64,000 nucleotides of DNA from Hyalella azteca (Eukaryota; Arthropoda; Malacostraca; Amphipoda; Hyalellidae), in NCBI RefSeq assembly GCF_000764305.2, contig NW_025945795.1, positions 124,001-188,000 of the forward strand, written 5' to 3'. Numbering within the stretch: position 1 is the stretch's first letter; every line of letters begins with the position of its first letter. Below the pieces are notes generated by a model that was given only the letters and a program-made list of their open reading frames with translations, had not been told where the DNA came from and made no database searches. A program made the translations under genes and the position numbers. Below are positions 21,179 through 33,639 of this stretch, one piece after another.

Positions 21179-23449
21179 GCACAAGCAGACGAGACGCTTG
21201 AATGCGCAGTGAAAAAAGGAAGCGATTCATTGCCGTACCTCAACCGTTTGCTTTATAATTCGTTGTTGTTTCCAGTTTGTAGAGCTTTATAATTCATAGT
21301 GCCATTACCAGACATTTTAGAACACACCTACAGTTCAATGAAATTTAAATATCGTGAACTATTTTTTTTTATTTATCCGGAAAATTTTAAGTATCGTGAA
21401 CTATTTTTTTTATTATCCGGAAAATTCTCTCATAACTATAATTTTCGATTTTTCATTACAAATTACCTGATAATAATGAGCAATGTAATTATATCAGTTC
21501 CCAAGAATAATATATAGCAAAATTTTTCTTAGACAAGAACATTTCTATTCTTCAAATTTCGTAAATAATTTATGCAAACAAAACTAATACCCTCAGGCTG
21601 TCGTCCATTTTGCACCTTTTGAAAATTTTGCAAACTTGGTTCTTAAAGCGTGTGTTCTCCTTGTGGTACGGTTATTTAAAATTACTCCTATCATCATCAT
21701 ATTCATTTTTCAGAGCCCAGCAGCTTATTAGCATAGTCTATGTTAGAATTTTAAGGTTGACTTTTCTCCATGCGACGCGCGCATTTTACGACGAAATCTG
21801 ATGATGCGATAAAGCACGGCCTCCGCACGGCCCCTTCCTGCGTCCAAGTACCTAGNTTATCAGGAGTTACTAATGCATCGCTAAACTTTCACGATTAAAA
21901 TGAAAAAATTATTCCTTTCTTCATTTCGATTGAAGTCGTCAGTTACATAAATTAATTTTCACTTATGTTTTTGTATACGTGTGCTTGATTATCATATGGT
22001 TTTCAAGTAAATATTAGTCATGTGATGAAGAATTCAAATGTCATAGCAGTATATTGATATTTAATCAGTATTAATCTCTGATTTGATTTTAGTCATTTAG
22101 CGAATGATGCGAAACTCAATTTTGCGTCGTCTAATAACCACTGTTAAATCTTTGTTCAACTCATGTAAGTGAAAATAATTATGTTACACTTAAAAACAAT
22201 ATATGGCTAAGTTCCTCAGACAGTAATAAGTTTTTTACCTGCATTTCAAAACCAAAATAGAAAAATTTAGTGTCCTGCTTACATAATTGTCGATTTATTC
22301 CATTTGTGAAATTTGCTAGAACTACAAAAACATCAACATGAAATAATGGTTCACGAATTTTTTTATTACTCCATTTCTATATTGTCTTGTCACTATATGG
22401 ATTGCAACTCAGCTAAACCTATATACGATTACCTCGACAGTTGAGTTGTTTCCTTGATGGTTCTATATCGATATGGTAAAATTAGAGTCGCCATTTTTAT
22501 TTCAACGCCAGTTTTTTAAAGATTTGATTAAAATGCCATTTTTTAGATCTCCTGTGAGCAAGTTGCGAACATTACAGGGATCGGCGACAGACCGAACTGT
22601 CTTTATTTCTGTCCCATCCTCCAGTTCCCAGACTTCTTAACTTTAATACGCTTATATACATTATATACATATGCATCTGCCTTTTTATCTGTTTTGAAAT
22701 TTGTCATTATGTGTAATATTTAAATGTAAAATTAAAATAAATATTTTTTCAAATACTCTTGGATTATTCTAGAGTTCTGCAGAGTCTTTTAAAGAAGATA
22801 ATTGATCATTAAGTTCAGGAACAAGGAAACTTTTGTACGAAAATATTATGAGCTTGTTAATTTATATTAGCTAATTATCACTTCATAATATTACATGCTG
22901 ACGAATAAATTTATTAATATTACAATTAACTATAATTGATCTTGATGGAATCGCATTTACACAATGTGTAAATTATACATTTATACATTTTTATACAAGT
23001 CTTTTTAATATTTCTTTTCACAACCCTGAATGTTTGCAGACATTGTCAGGAATTGACAACATCACAAAAGGAAACAACCTCTCAGTGTCGGCTAAAGCTA
23101 CTTGATTGATAATTTAGTGAAAGTCAAGTACATTTTCCAGGAAACATGACGGCACAAATGACGCTTCAGCAACAGTTCCAGGTAGTGGAGTTAATATTGC
23201 ATCGACAATTCGATGACCTTTGATGGCGGGTCAAATGCATTGAATCATGACAGAGTTGTCATGAGAAGAAGAGTGTTTTTGATTGGGTTTTCGAGAATTC
23301 AATCAATATTTAATAAACGTTGCATTGATTTGGTTATATCCTCACGAAGATTATAGCGAGTCTATTGTTGGATAAAATTTGGACAAGGCTGGAGTCTATT
23401 TTACAACACTTCTCTTTAACTTCACTTCTTGTTGTTTGTTTGTCTAACA
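21179..23449. other. A+T-rich non-coding DNA
   Basis: No gene or RNA recognised. At 21345-21430 a short segment (AAATATCGTGAACTATTTTTTTTATTTATCCGG-like) is duplicated with about 43-bp period. A single N lies at 21856 with no repeat around it. Confidence 0.5.
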
Positions 23450-23780
23450 CAAATCTTATAATAAAAATTTAACACACTTCTACTTATCCTATCGAACTGA
23501 AATTTTGCACACTTGTGTAAAGTTGGAGACAATGCATGAATCAATTAACAAAATGAATAATCTTAATAAGTAAAAAATTTCTTTTTCAATATTAAAAAAT
23601 TGAAAAAATAATTTTGTCAGCTACAAATCTTATAATTGATATTTGACACACTTTTACCTGTCCAATTGATCTGAAATTTTGCATACTTGTGTGAAGTCTG
23701 AGGCAATGCATGAATCAATTTACAGAATAAATAATTTCGAGAAAAAATTTTATATATCAAAAAAACTGAAAAATTAATTT
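23450..23780 (+). repeat. Tandem duplication, 174-bp period
   Basis: Copies at about 23450-23615 and 23624-23780 share AAATCTTATAAT, TGACACACTT or TAACACACTT, CTGAAATTTTGCA(C/T)ACTTGTGT and CAATGCATGAATCAATT at constant 174-bp offset. Substitutions outnumber indels. This may be part of an older dispersed transposon, but ends were not identified. Confidence 0.8.
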
Positions 23781-24954
23781 ATTAATATTCGAAAATAAAA
23801 TTAGAAATTTATTGTACATATGTAACAATAGAGACACTGGATTCTTTAGAAGTGTTGTCTTTAAAAAGTAATTTTAAACGTATATTATTTGGGATCATAT
23901 CATTTATTTTGTAAATAATTTTCTCGTTGATTAGTCCAGAATAAAGTTTCAAGACAATTAAAATTAAAATTTCATTAATATATTCAAATTGTGCTTGCTT
24001 ATCAATCTTAGTCTCAAAATTTATCACGGCTTACTTATAACTTCAAAAGGTTTATTTCTGTCTGGTTCCTGAAATTTTTTATCAGGAATGCCTAGTAGTA
24101 ATTTGAGATTTTCGCTCATGGAATATCGAAATATATGTAAAAAAAAGTTTCGCGCGAACCTTCCATATTGTTTTCTTCATTTTTATCTCTCAAATCATAA
24201 GCATTATGCCCATAACGACATTTGTCATTCCGCGTTCGACGAATCAAAGTAGTCGACAACAAACGAATCAGCATTCACCGTCGCTCCATAGCCAAGATGA
24301 AGAGAAACAAGATTTTGACGTTCCGCTAACTTTTTGATTAGGCTAAAAAGCTCACAAGCGACAAGTTTGACGGCATCGGCGAAAGTTTCGCTCTCTATCG
24401 CAAACGTGGCACGTCCCGCGTGCCTAAGTCTGAGTGGCGGGTCCGTAACTTATAATGTGATTTGTGTCGCGGCCTAAGTTTAATTTTCGGTAAGTTGGCC
24501 GCGGCGACACTCGATTCGGGGAATTAATTTGTTTCTGACACTCCGGTAATTCTGGCAAGCGGCCGTCGCGAATTTCTCTGGATCCTATTATTAACATTAG
24601 GGAATAAATTTCCGTATCCCTGCTGCGCCGAAGAGGCACGTAATTTCAGCAAAAATCGATTTGAGACTTTTATGGAAACGAGACATCAGAATTAAAGAGC
24701 TGGTAAATTTTGTATTAAATCAGTTCCTATAAATTTAGGCGAATTCGTTATTAATTTCAAACTTACTTTTAGAAATAAACCTTTATTGTCTAAAAAATAT
24801 AATTGGCTTGTGATCGAATTCGCAAATCCCGATAAGGAAAAATACAGGAATACAAATTTTACTTGATCGTCATTAAGCAGAGTAGTTATAATCGTACGAG
24901 AATAAATTTTTGCTCTAAGTTCATATTGTCTATATTTTAATGAGTTGAACACCA
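23781..24954. other. Non-coding DNA, no recognised gene
   Basis: The first part is A+T-rich. A more balanced block at 24220-24620 (GC-rich words such as TTGGCCGCGGCGAC) carries only a 71-codon minus-strand frame without motifs. Confidence 0.45.
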
Positions 24955-25113
24955 TTTTTAGCGCATTTTCTCATACACGGAAAAATGCACTATTGTGCTC
25001 GCCATGTCCGTCTGTCCGTCCGTCTGTCTGTCCGTCCGTGACTTCACGTTTTCGTCGACGAGAAAATGTGCTCTCTGTCACTCACCGCAGTGAGTATTGA
25101 GTTATATTTTTTT
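24955..25113 (+). mobile_element. HINE copy D
   Basis: TTTTTAGCGCATTTTCTCAT start, GTCY tract of 8 units, TTTTCGTCGACGAGAAAATG, a slightly changed palindrome (CTCACCGCAGTGAG) and a GTTATATTTTTTT end. One base of the 3' subterminal repeat differs (ATGTGCT). Confidence 0.88.
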
Positions 25114-27239
25114 ACTTACTGCGCAGTTTTCAACGTAAAAAATCTACTCATCAATTAAGTTGTACTTTGCCGGTCATTCTATCGTTATAGGTTATTAAGG
25201 ACATTATATTTACGTATGCGAAATTCGTGGAATGTTACATGTTAGAAATTTATAGCATACTACATCATATAGGGTCTTATTGCATATTATACGGTAGGCT
25301 TTTATATTAAATTATTTCGTTGGATTCCACTGTCATTTGAATAAAAATCTTCCATTTCATCGAAAGCAGGTGAGATCGAGATGAATCACAACATTTGATT
25401 TACACGCACCGAAACTCATTGTTTACGTTTATAAAAAGTGCATATTTTTATCGGAATTATATTGAGTATGTGTGTGTTTTTTATTGAAAGCACAATAATT
25501 ATCGATTAAATGAAACGTGTAAATAATACTCAAGGACAAAACGATGAACTGCGCAACATCGTGACGAACTGTGCAACATGGTAATGAACATTGCAACATT
25601 AGAAGAAGAAGTATTTAAAGAAGAAATGTAGAACAGAATAAAAGTATGCAACAGTAAAGGTTCAGATGAACAACATGTACGTCATTCTCCGGGCTATTCA
25701 CACCCAGTCGCTAACGCCTCAAATTGCCTTGTGGGCAGATTGCTGATTGTTTGCGTAATGGAGCGTGAGAAAAATACCCCCATAAAAGCCATTAAAAGTA
25801 GGTGCTACTAAAAGCAATCGTGAATTTTTTATGTTCTGAGACTTTCTGTCCAAAATTGTTTCCGGCACTTACTTCTTGATCTTATATCAGTCGGTTGTGG
25901 TTAAATCGAGCGTAAAGAGAGCATTCACGAATGAGTGTGATTCGTGCAGCATCACAGATGAACACTGTTGCGAAAAAATACTTCATGATTATATATTGAA
26001 TATATACTAACATTAAAGAACAAATATATAAATATTTTATATATATATGTATATTTGAATTGAAGGATTAGTCAAGCGATGGACTGATGCAAGGACTAAT
26101 GAAAAGTCTTGGCTATCTTTGATTAGGCTCAAGAAAACTATGTACTGTATAACTGTGCCCAGTTTAGAACACTTCCATGCAGGGCTTAAAATGTAATTTT
26201 TTTATTTCGATCAATGAAATATCTATACACGGAATGAAATAGGAAAAATTGTTGTTTTGACAACTAAAAAAATCATAAGATAACCTACCAAAATAAACGT
26301 AGAGAGCTTGAGGTAGCTAAAGATGCCGCAAATAACTTGTTTCTTTCTCTATAAACAAAATATATTCTTCTTATCCTCTGTAACAGTTTCAGCAGCATCT
26401 ATCTCTCTGAATTCCTCTTTGTAGTTTATTCCATTAAATGCCCGTGCTCATATAGCCCAAGTATTAACGATATGAACTGTTACTTGATCCAACAACAATT
26501 TGTCAATATTTCGGTATATTTTTGGCAATATTATGTAAATATGTCAATATACATAAGTTTACTTTATATTGTAGCATAGGAATGAATATTGGTCACAGAA
26601 TTTCCAATGACCAAGTTTTGATCGATGCCTCAAACTTTGGAATGGTCCCAAACAAGCGCTAAATTTTTGTTGGGCGCATCAAAGGATAATTCGAGGCTTT
26701 GCCTCTAAGTCCTCTACTAGCTCTGCTACAGACTTTGTATCTCTGGATATAGTCAGTGCTGACAGAGCGAGGCTTAGCTATATTAATCGATGATTTCGGT
26801 CCTTCACCAAATGAAATATTTCAAACCGACCAAACAAGTCATGGTTAGATTATTTTAACTTTTAAAACTCAATTTTTTATGCAATAAAAAATTCAGTTTT
26901 AAAATTTAATCAAAATTTCTTATTATCCTGTGGAGGGCATTATAACACTATTATACACTGAGCACTATTACATTATATTATACACTGAATTATATTATAT
27001 TATATATTACATTATATTATACACTTAACAATATTTATCCCCGTTATCAAAATTTCTTTTGATAATCACTACATTTGGAACTGAATACGAATATAATGTC
27101 GCTTGTTTCAAATTTTTCTTTCAAACTTTCGAATTAATTTTTAAATTTTTGGCAAGCTGACAATAATTTTCGTGTTTGCACTCAGAGAAGCACTTCTGTC
27201 AATTTCCGACCTTCATATTAAAAAATTTAGCAATTAGTG
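25114..27239. other. A+T-rich non-coding DNA
   Basis: At 25540-25600 a (GAACTG(C/T)GCAACAT) word recurs three times. At 26935-27025 ATTATACACTGA and ATTATATTATAT words form a simple A+T-rich tract. No gene is recognised. Confidence 0.5.
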
Positions 27240-28170
27240 AAACCATAAACTCGGTAATTTTGGGAATTAAAAAGTTATTTAATTAATGAAAGGAAAATTT
27301 CGAACGGGAAATTTCTCCTGTCAGCCAAAATTTCGTCGCTGTAGCTGTAGGAGCAGATTATTTACAAGTTCACGGATTCAACAATGAGTTGAGCCGAAAA
27401 TTCTGTAATTTCTTGGCAATTAGAAAATTATTTAAACTAAAAACTTTAATTTGCACGGAAAATTTCCCCCTACGTTCCCGTCTCGTCGAGAACGCTGTAG
27501 GAGCAGCTTCATTACAGATTCATGAATTCAATAATTTGTAAAAATTAGAAAATTTTTTAATTACGAAATTCAAATTTCACGGTAAATTTCCCCCCGACTT
27601 TCCCTCACTCCCCCTCGGTCGTGGGCGCTGTAGGAGTAGTTTCATTACAGATTCATGAATTCAGTAATTTCTAGAAAATAGAAAATTATTTAATTACAAA
27701 ATTCAAATTTCACGGTAAATTTCCCCCAGACTTTCCCTCGCCTCCAGGTCGCGGGCGCTGTAGGAGCAGTTTTATTGCAGATTCATGAATTCAGTAATTT
27801 CTAGAAATTAGAAAATTATTTAATTCCAAAATTCAATTTTCTTGGTGAATTTCCCTCAGACTTTCCCTCGCTCCCCCTCGGTCGCGGGCGCTGTAGGAGC
27901 AGTTTCATTACAGATTCATAAATTCAGTAATTTCTAGAAATTAGAAAATTACTTAATTACGAAATTCAAATTTCACCGTAAATCTCCCTCAGACTTTCCC
28001 TCGCCTCCCTGGTCGCGGGCGCTGTAGGAGCAGTTTCATTGCAGATTCAAGAATTCAGTAATTTCTAGAAATTAGAAAATTATTTCATTACAAAATTCAA
28101 ATTTCACGGTAAATTTCCCCCAGACTTTCCCTCGCCTTCCCGATCGCGGGCGCTGTAGGAGCAGTTTCAT
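27240..28170 (+). repeat. Satellite-like array, about 131-bp monomer, 7 copies
   Basis: The landmark CGCTGTAGGAGCAG recurs at about 27343, 27493, 27626, 27756, 27889, 28020 and 28151, giving spacings of 150, 133, 130, 133, 131 and 131. Each monomer joins a G+C-rich half (CCCTCGC...GGTCGCGGGCGCTGTAGGAGCAG) to an A+T-rich half (AGATTCATGAATTCAGTAATTTCTAGAAATTAGAAAATTA). Divergence increases toward the left edge and the rightmost unit ends abruptly near 28175, typical of an array decaying at one side. No transcription unit is apparent. Confidence 0.92.
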
Positions 28171-28445
28171 TGCGAGCAACGTAGCTCATTTAAGTCCCTC
28201 GTGCGCGTTTTAGTGCCACAGTAATGGCGGGCATCTGAAGCGTGTATGATTTCAACACACGCGCCTGGTGTTCCTCTAAGCGCCCATGAATGTTCCAAGG
28301 CGTGTAATAATTCTGGTCCCGAATGCAAATATTGTGGAGACCACAGGGGTGCTGAGACCCCTCTGAGGTAACAGCTGCCGCCCCTCATCTGCATGTTATG
28401 AAAGCATCGAGCAAAAGAGGGTAAACAATGGCACGCTTTAGACAT
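28167..28445 (-). CDS. Possible small ORF next to a satellite array, unknown product
   Basis: A 92-codon frame runs from ATG 28443-28445 to TGA 28167-28169, and the stop falls at the edge of the last satellite monomer. Composition is balanced, close to 50 percent G+C, against A+T-rich flanks. The peptide is Cys/His-containing (KACHCLPSFARC) and soluble, and no family is recognised. The end in satellite sequence argues for a truncated or accidental frame. Confidence 0.2.
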   Translation of the reverse strand: MSKACHCLPSFARCFHNMQMRGGSCYLRGVSAPLWSPQYLHSGPELLHALEHSWALRGTPGACVEIIHASDARHYCGTKTRTRDLNELRCSQ

Positions 28446-30893
28446 GAGCGCGGGCTCTCGATATGCTCATGAAACCTTCTTCTCATGATCTCTTATTCTT
28501 GGGTCGTTTTCGTATATGAAAATTTATAAGTTCTTAATTATATTATGAATGAAAATAAGACATGTATCGATTGAAAGATCTCACATGTAAATGACGTTTT
28601 TATTTTATGGACGCATATTATTGTTCGTATATGACGCCAATAATTTGACGAAAAAGTCTCAATAATTTTACCACAGCAAGGTAGATCCGGCAAACAAATA
28701 ATTTTTTCAATAAGCAAATGATTTTCATTTTCCTTACGCCTTCAATAAGAACTTGATCTTCAATTCGAAAAATCTAAATTTTACGCGACTCATTTCATTT
28801 TTTTCATGTAGTTTTAGATCCATAATGACCTTGCAAGGCGTAGCAGACTCAATAATTCAAGGTCACGAGGGCATGAATCTAATTCACCCGTAAAAGAAAG
28901 CCATCAACGCACCAGAGAAACACTTAACTCAATTTGCCTTCACTAGCACAGGAAATAATCCGGGAGGCGGCCGTAAAACGGCAATGATTTCGAATCAAGC
29001 CGAGGCTCCGATCCCAAAGCTTCAGTCGAGGTTAGTGCTTCGTGTGACCGACTTCCATACAACTGGCACGTCTGCAAACTAAGTCAGAGGATAATAGGTG
29101 TCCAGACGCCCTGGGGTAATTGTATCAAAGGCTTCCTGCACCAAACTTCGTCCCCTAGCAGATTGTCCAAAGCTCTAGGAACGCCGCAGGGCTTCGCGAG
29201 ATTTCGGTCCGTGACTTGCTGGATGGTTGGTGCCTCGCAAGACCTCTTGCATGGTACCATTTATCGTCTATATCTTCGTGGCAGCCCGTGGTTTTCTTGA
29301 AGGTTATTTAATCAATGTGGGAATGATCCCGCATTAATCTTCGTGGTAGTGAAGACAGACAATTGCATAGTGAGTGCATCGATTGTGAGTGGAAGAGTCT
29401 TGGTTGCTTGACGATTGTGTTTGATAGTGGATGGGCAAGTTATTGTTGCGGCATGTTATTTATTTATTATAAGCTTGATGTATATGTAAGATGCATGATT
29501 AAAGCATAATTGAATACAATAGGTTTGATGCACGATGATATACACAGCAATGAACGATGATGCTTTGATTATTCTGTAAAAAATCTAAATTTAGTACGAT
29601 GGTTTAAATGAATGAGAAAATAACTTTATTATTTTCTGAGTGAAAATATCACTAATTAATTCCCTATGAGTTTACCTCTCTGAGCAGGTTATCACATTAG
29701 TATGATATTCAATTAAAACCTCTTCAAATTCAATTTTTTCCTAGTGCAAATTTTTCTTCTGAAGTATTTCAAAATTTGGATTCAGGTATTTTTTACAAAC
29801 TTAATCGGGTGATAACATATCTGGTCGCTAGTTATAGCAATTATCTCTGTCTATATATTACTACGATGAATTTTATTTATATTGAACCGATTTTAAACTT
29901 TTCTGCTCTTATATACCAATTAAATTATTCCTAAAATTGCCCACACCATTGGTCATCTTATCTATTCCTACAATATTCAAACTATTGCCCGCTGTAATTA
30001 AGAACTAATATTTGCTGTAAATACGAGTATAACGATAGAGTACTGATTTTCTGATTTAACCCAAAAGTTTGACGAGAGTTATGTGTTTTCTGCAATAAAC
30101 TCTTGTGTAATATATTGGTAGATTTGATTATTGCCCTTAATAGGGACCTGTATTGCCGTATAAAGAAAATTTTTTAATTTTCAGAGCCGCATACTCTCAT
30201 TATCAGATATTGTATAGGTCATGAACTATAATAACCTTGCATTTTATATCGCATCTTGAAACACATTAATTTGGATTTAAAAATACATTATCTGGATTTA
30301 TCTGCTGGATTTGAATCACTGGGACTCATCCCATCCTGGAATTCTTTGTAAAAACGTTATCCTGCCTTCAGCCTGTTTTACAATTGCCAACTTTATTGAA
30401 TTAATTAATTATATTGAATTTGATGATGCAAAGCGTTCTCGTAAAAAGGACTTTGAAAAACTTCTAAAACTTATTTAGCAACATATTTACAATATAAATC
30501 TGATGTAAATTTCATCTAGAACCATTATTTATGGTTTAATAAACAAATAATGAGTGTATATCATCCAAACATTGCATTTATAGACACGCCTATATAAGAG
30601 CATGATACTGTTCATTGAAAGATTTACATTTTAACGTTAAATTTCAGGGATCCCAAAGGCGCTCATATATAATGGCGCCAATGGTGCTCTATAAAATGTA
30701 TATAAATACATTTTTATTATTTTATACTATTTTTACATTTTATTTGATATTTTGTGACAGAACAACCTCGCGGAAACCAGACGAGATCGCTTTTTAGTTT
30801 TATCCTCTATAACACCGCTTTTCATCAACACATATTCAGTTTAATTGTAAATGGATGTCAGCGTTACAATAATAAATTTATTGTATTATCCAA
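28446..30893. other. Non-coding DNA with a G+C-richer block
   Basis: Block 28960-29300 is clearly more G+C-rich than its surroundings and lacks repeats, but has no frame longer than about 60 codons; it could hold an untranslated exon or regulatory DNA. The remainder, 29400-30890, is A+T-rich with no recognised feature. Confidence 0.45.
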
Positions 30894-31196
30894 ATGCACA
30901 AAAATAGGTTGCGCGTGCCACTGATTTTGAATGCTACACAAAATCATTCAATCCAGCGCGTGTTCGGATCAATGGATGACGCATCTAAAGTTGTGCAATC
31001 TTCATATTTCTGCCGCGAGCAGCAGCAGTTGCTTGAAACATTCCTAGAGGTTCCTGTTCGGTCATCCATCTCTGCCAAACGCTCTATCGCACTGAAGAAA
31101 GGGGAAACTTGTTCCACCAGTGAGGTTAAAAAACTTCAGGATTTATTTCTTCTTGTAAAATGCTTTTTTGGTTATTTGATTTGTTGGAAAATTTGA
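30894..31196 (+). CDS. Possible ORF with adjacent poly(A) signal, unknown product
   Basis: A 100-codon frame runs from ATG 30894 to TGA 31194-31196. Its middle part is protein-like (SKVVQSSYFCREQQQLLETFLEV) and its last 15 residues are hydrophobic. AATAAA begins within ten bases of the stop, followed by a TGTGTGTTTTT stretch that could serve as the downstream element. No promoter, splice sites or family were recognised. In A+T-rich DNA an AATAAA is common, so the evidence is weak. Confidence 0.22.
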   Translation: MHKNRLRVPLILNATQNHSIQRVFGSMDDASKVVQSSYFCREQQQLLETFLEVPVRSSISAKRSIALKKGETCSTSEVKKLQDLFLLVKCFFGYLICWKI

Positions 31197-33024
31197 AAAA
31201 AAATAAATTGTGTGTTTTTCGTATTCTTCATAATTGTTTTCTATTTTTATTTCGTTTGAAATGGAACGTTTCTGACTTTTCTCAATTTGGAACGAATTTT
31301 AGCCATTTTTAATTTAAATTCATGCGTATTCCACGGTCTGTTCTTGATTCGAAATTTTCACGAAGAAGGCCCAAAAGTGAACATTTTCACAGTATTAAAT
31401 TTAGGTTCCGTATATTTTTCTCATACGGTACAAAACTCAGGACATCATGAAGGTAACCTGTAAAGAGATGTAATCTTTTGAAAAGAATGAATAGCCCCTG
31501 AAGGGCCCTCAGGGCGCCAGCACCAAAGCCATGGCCATTCCGTAATAGGTTCATAAATCGCGCACAACGCAGGTTTTCCAGCACTGCCGTCGCAGTCGTA
31601 GCACTGCATACGCAATGCATGGCCAGTTATTTACACAAAACCTAATACATTTAGGGTTGAGCCTTTCATGAAAACAAGTTTTTTATAATAGCGTTCTTTT
31701 ACAAAATACAATTAAGACAAGATGGTGTGCATTCCGGGTGCAGCGCTTGGATCACGAGTACAAAGTGTAGCTAACGTTGCATTAACAACTTTTTTTTCAA
31801 TTCAATGTAGAGCTTTTTCTCGAGCCATCGAGGTAACCACTTTCTTCAATAAATAAAATAAACAAAAATTTATGTCGCTAGGATAGTGGTTGTCGGACGT
31901 TTTTATTTTGTTTTAGAATTTAACTTCTTTCTACTGCAGTTAGCATGTTTCTCCATTTACACGCTTGCATGAAAATTTGCGATTCTAAAGATTTTCATTA
32001 ATTACATTTGAGTCATTTAACATGTAATAATTTGCAATACATTATTAACTTAAAAAGAAGTCATCGCATCACGTAGATATATGTCATATATATTTTATCG
32101 ATTTAGAGTAAATCAAAATTAAATATGAGGTTCTTCAAGATCATTGACAACGATCGTCATATGTAGGAGTAACTAAAAAAAATTTTCAGGCATAAGATCT
32201 AATTTTAATAACGACTTCAACATCCATGCTACACGAGTATAATAATTTTATCAATTACATATTATGCTAATGGTGAATAGATTGACAATATCGAAAGTTC
32301 CTTTAATGCAATAAATATTTTTGTCTGTAAATTCGTATCCTCAATATATTTCACTTTGAAAAATTATTCACGAATCACGAGTTGATAAAACCGTCCTATT
32401 AAATATATTCAGTGCAGGGCGATGAAAAACACTAAGTCGCCAAATATCCCAAGCCGCGAGCCGCTGCCCTCGCGTTGTAAAAAATGTGGGGAATTTTTCA
32501 GGCGTGGCAACACGTGGCCAAGAATGAAAGTTTTTCCTTTTCCAAGGCGGTTGCCATCAAGGAGATACGCGAGACAGGCCGGCCAACGTTCCTGGATTTC
32601 CATGGTGAGAAATTACGGCCTAGGCTCTAGGCCTGTGGCTAACGAAAACTGCTGGATTAGGGAACGAGGGGAGACCATGCAGGAGGGATTCATCCATGAT
32701 CGCCTAAATCCCACGGGATAAATTGAGGAAATGAGAATTCCAAGCTTGACCGTCGATCGCCGAGTCACGTTCAGTGTTTACATCAACGCTATACGTCATG
32801 ACTATAAGATATTCATTGTGTAGAGTCAAATTTACGGTCTGTAGGAAGCGCGGATATGCAGACGAACGACATTACATTTTCATGCCCCGTATTAAACTAA
32901 GTACGATACTTTTCTAACATTGATATGTACAATAATCAATACAAAATAAACACACAAAAAAGAAAACCTGAAGAAAATAAAGAGCTTTTAAACGTGCCTG
33001 TAACTATTCATGGTTTCGAGTAAT
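31197..33024. other. Non-coding DNA, no recognised gene
   Basis: A G+C-richer block at 32400-32740 carries overlapping frames on both strands (99 codons plus, 64 codons minus); one plus-strand peptide has CKKCGEFFRRG, which resembles half of a zinc site but is isolated. The frame at 31387-31620 on the minus strand also lacks support. The stretch from 32750 to 33024 is presumably the 3' flank of the minus-strand ORF ending at 33025; no AATAAA is seen there on the minus strand. Confidence 0.4.
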
Positions 33025-33531
33025 TTACAGCCACCCGAATAACAAACCCCAGGTGATCTTTCGTCCGTCCCTCGGCAAACTTTTCTTGTACTGGACGAAC
33101 TCTTGGTATTCCGGTGGATCGGTCCGATTTTTTTCACAAAACCTGATGATGAGGTAATAGTCGATGTCATTTCCCCACCCATTCCGCCTGCATGTCACCC
33201 AAGCCCACGCAAAGAAGCAAGGTCCACAAAAGATGAGTTTAAGTCCCTTCTTGATCCAAGAAAAAGGATTCCAAGCCACCGATCCTAAAATGGTCTTGGT
33301 CAAGCTTAACGCCGTTTTAATGGCTGGACAGAAGACCCAAATGCCCGAAAAGACGAAGGTAAGAACCAAGAAAGACATTATTTTCAGATTACGAACGTAA
33401 CGCTCCTCTTTGTGGAGCAACGAAGACTCCTCTAGGTCTTCATATTCTTCATCGTAATCGTAATGGTAGTCCCACACTTCCGACCACTGATAGTCTGGGG
33501 TTGGATCGATGGAATTCCTTAACGGCGCCAT
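33025..33531 (-). CDS. Putative intronless membrane protein, 168 aa, unknown family
   Basis: The best gene candidate in the window. The frame opens at ATG 33529-33531, the first Met after an in-frame TAG about 57 bases upstream, and ends at TAA 33025-33027. Residues 1-45 are hydrophilic and rich in Tyr, Asp and Glu (DYHYDYDEEYEDLEE). Residues 51-71 form a hydrophobic segment (IMSFLVLTFVFSGIWVFCPA) suited to a membrane span; 77-93 are moderately hydrophobic; 97-114 form a second span containing FCGPCFFAWAWVTC. The C-terminal 50 residues are charged and aromatic (DYYLIIRFCEKNRTDPPEY). A hairpin-type two-pass membrane protein is inferred. A TATATATA box lies about 84 bases before the ATG. No introns, poly(A) signal or known domain were seen. 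It might be a lineage-specific gene or an exon. Confidence 0.55.
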   Translation of the reverse strand: MAPLRNSIDPTPDYQWSEVWDYHYDYDEEYEDLEESSLLHKEERYVRNLKIMSFLVLTFVFSGIWVFCPAIKTALSLTKTILGSVAWNPFSWIKKGLKLIFCGPCFFAWAWVTCRRNGWGNDIDYYLIIRFCEKNRTDPPEYQEFVQYKKSLPRDGRKITWGLLFGWL

Positions 33532-33614
33532 GAGTCTAGATTGATCGGCAGCTCGAAATATTACGCGTAAATTCTTACAAAGGAAGCGCTATGTTTTTTG
33601 GTGAATTTTTTCTG

Positions 33615-33622
33615 TATATATA
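33615..33622 (-). promoter_or_regulatory. TATA box upstream of the 168-aa ORF
   Basis: On the minus strand CCTATATATACAG lies about 84 bases upstream of the ATG at 33531. A start site about 30 bases downstream would give a 5' leader of about 50-55 bases. TATA-like words are frequent in A+T-rich DNA, so the value lies in its position. Confidence 0.4.
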
Positions 33623-33639
33623 GGTTCAAAAAATGATTG

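Noticed and set aside
20769..21292. Five overlapping frames of 111-153 codons on both strands
   Set aside because: All fall on the 22-bp minisatellite; no frame is favoured, and units vary in length, which would shift a real frame.
32422..32721. Frame with CKKCGEFFRRG resembling a zinc finger
   Set aside because: Only one Cys pair and no partner ligands; a minus-strand frame overlaps it.
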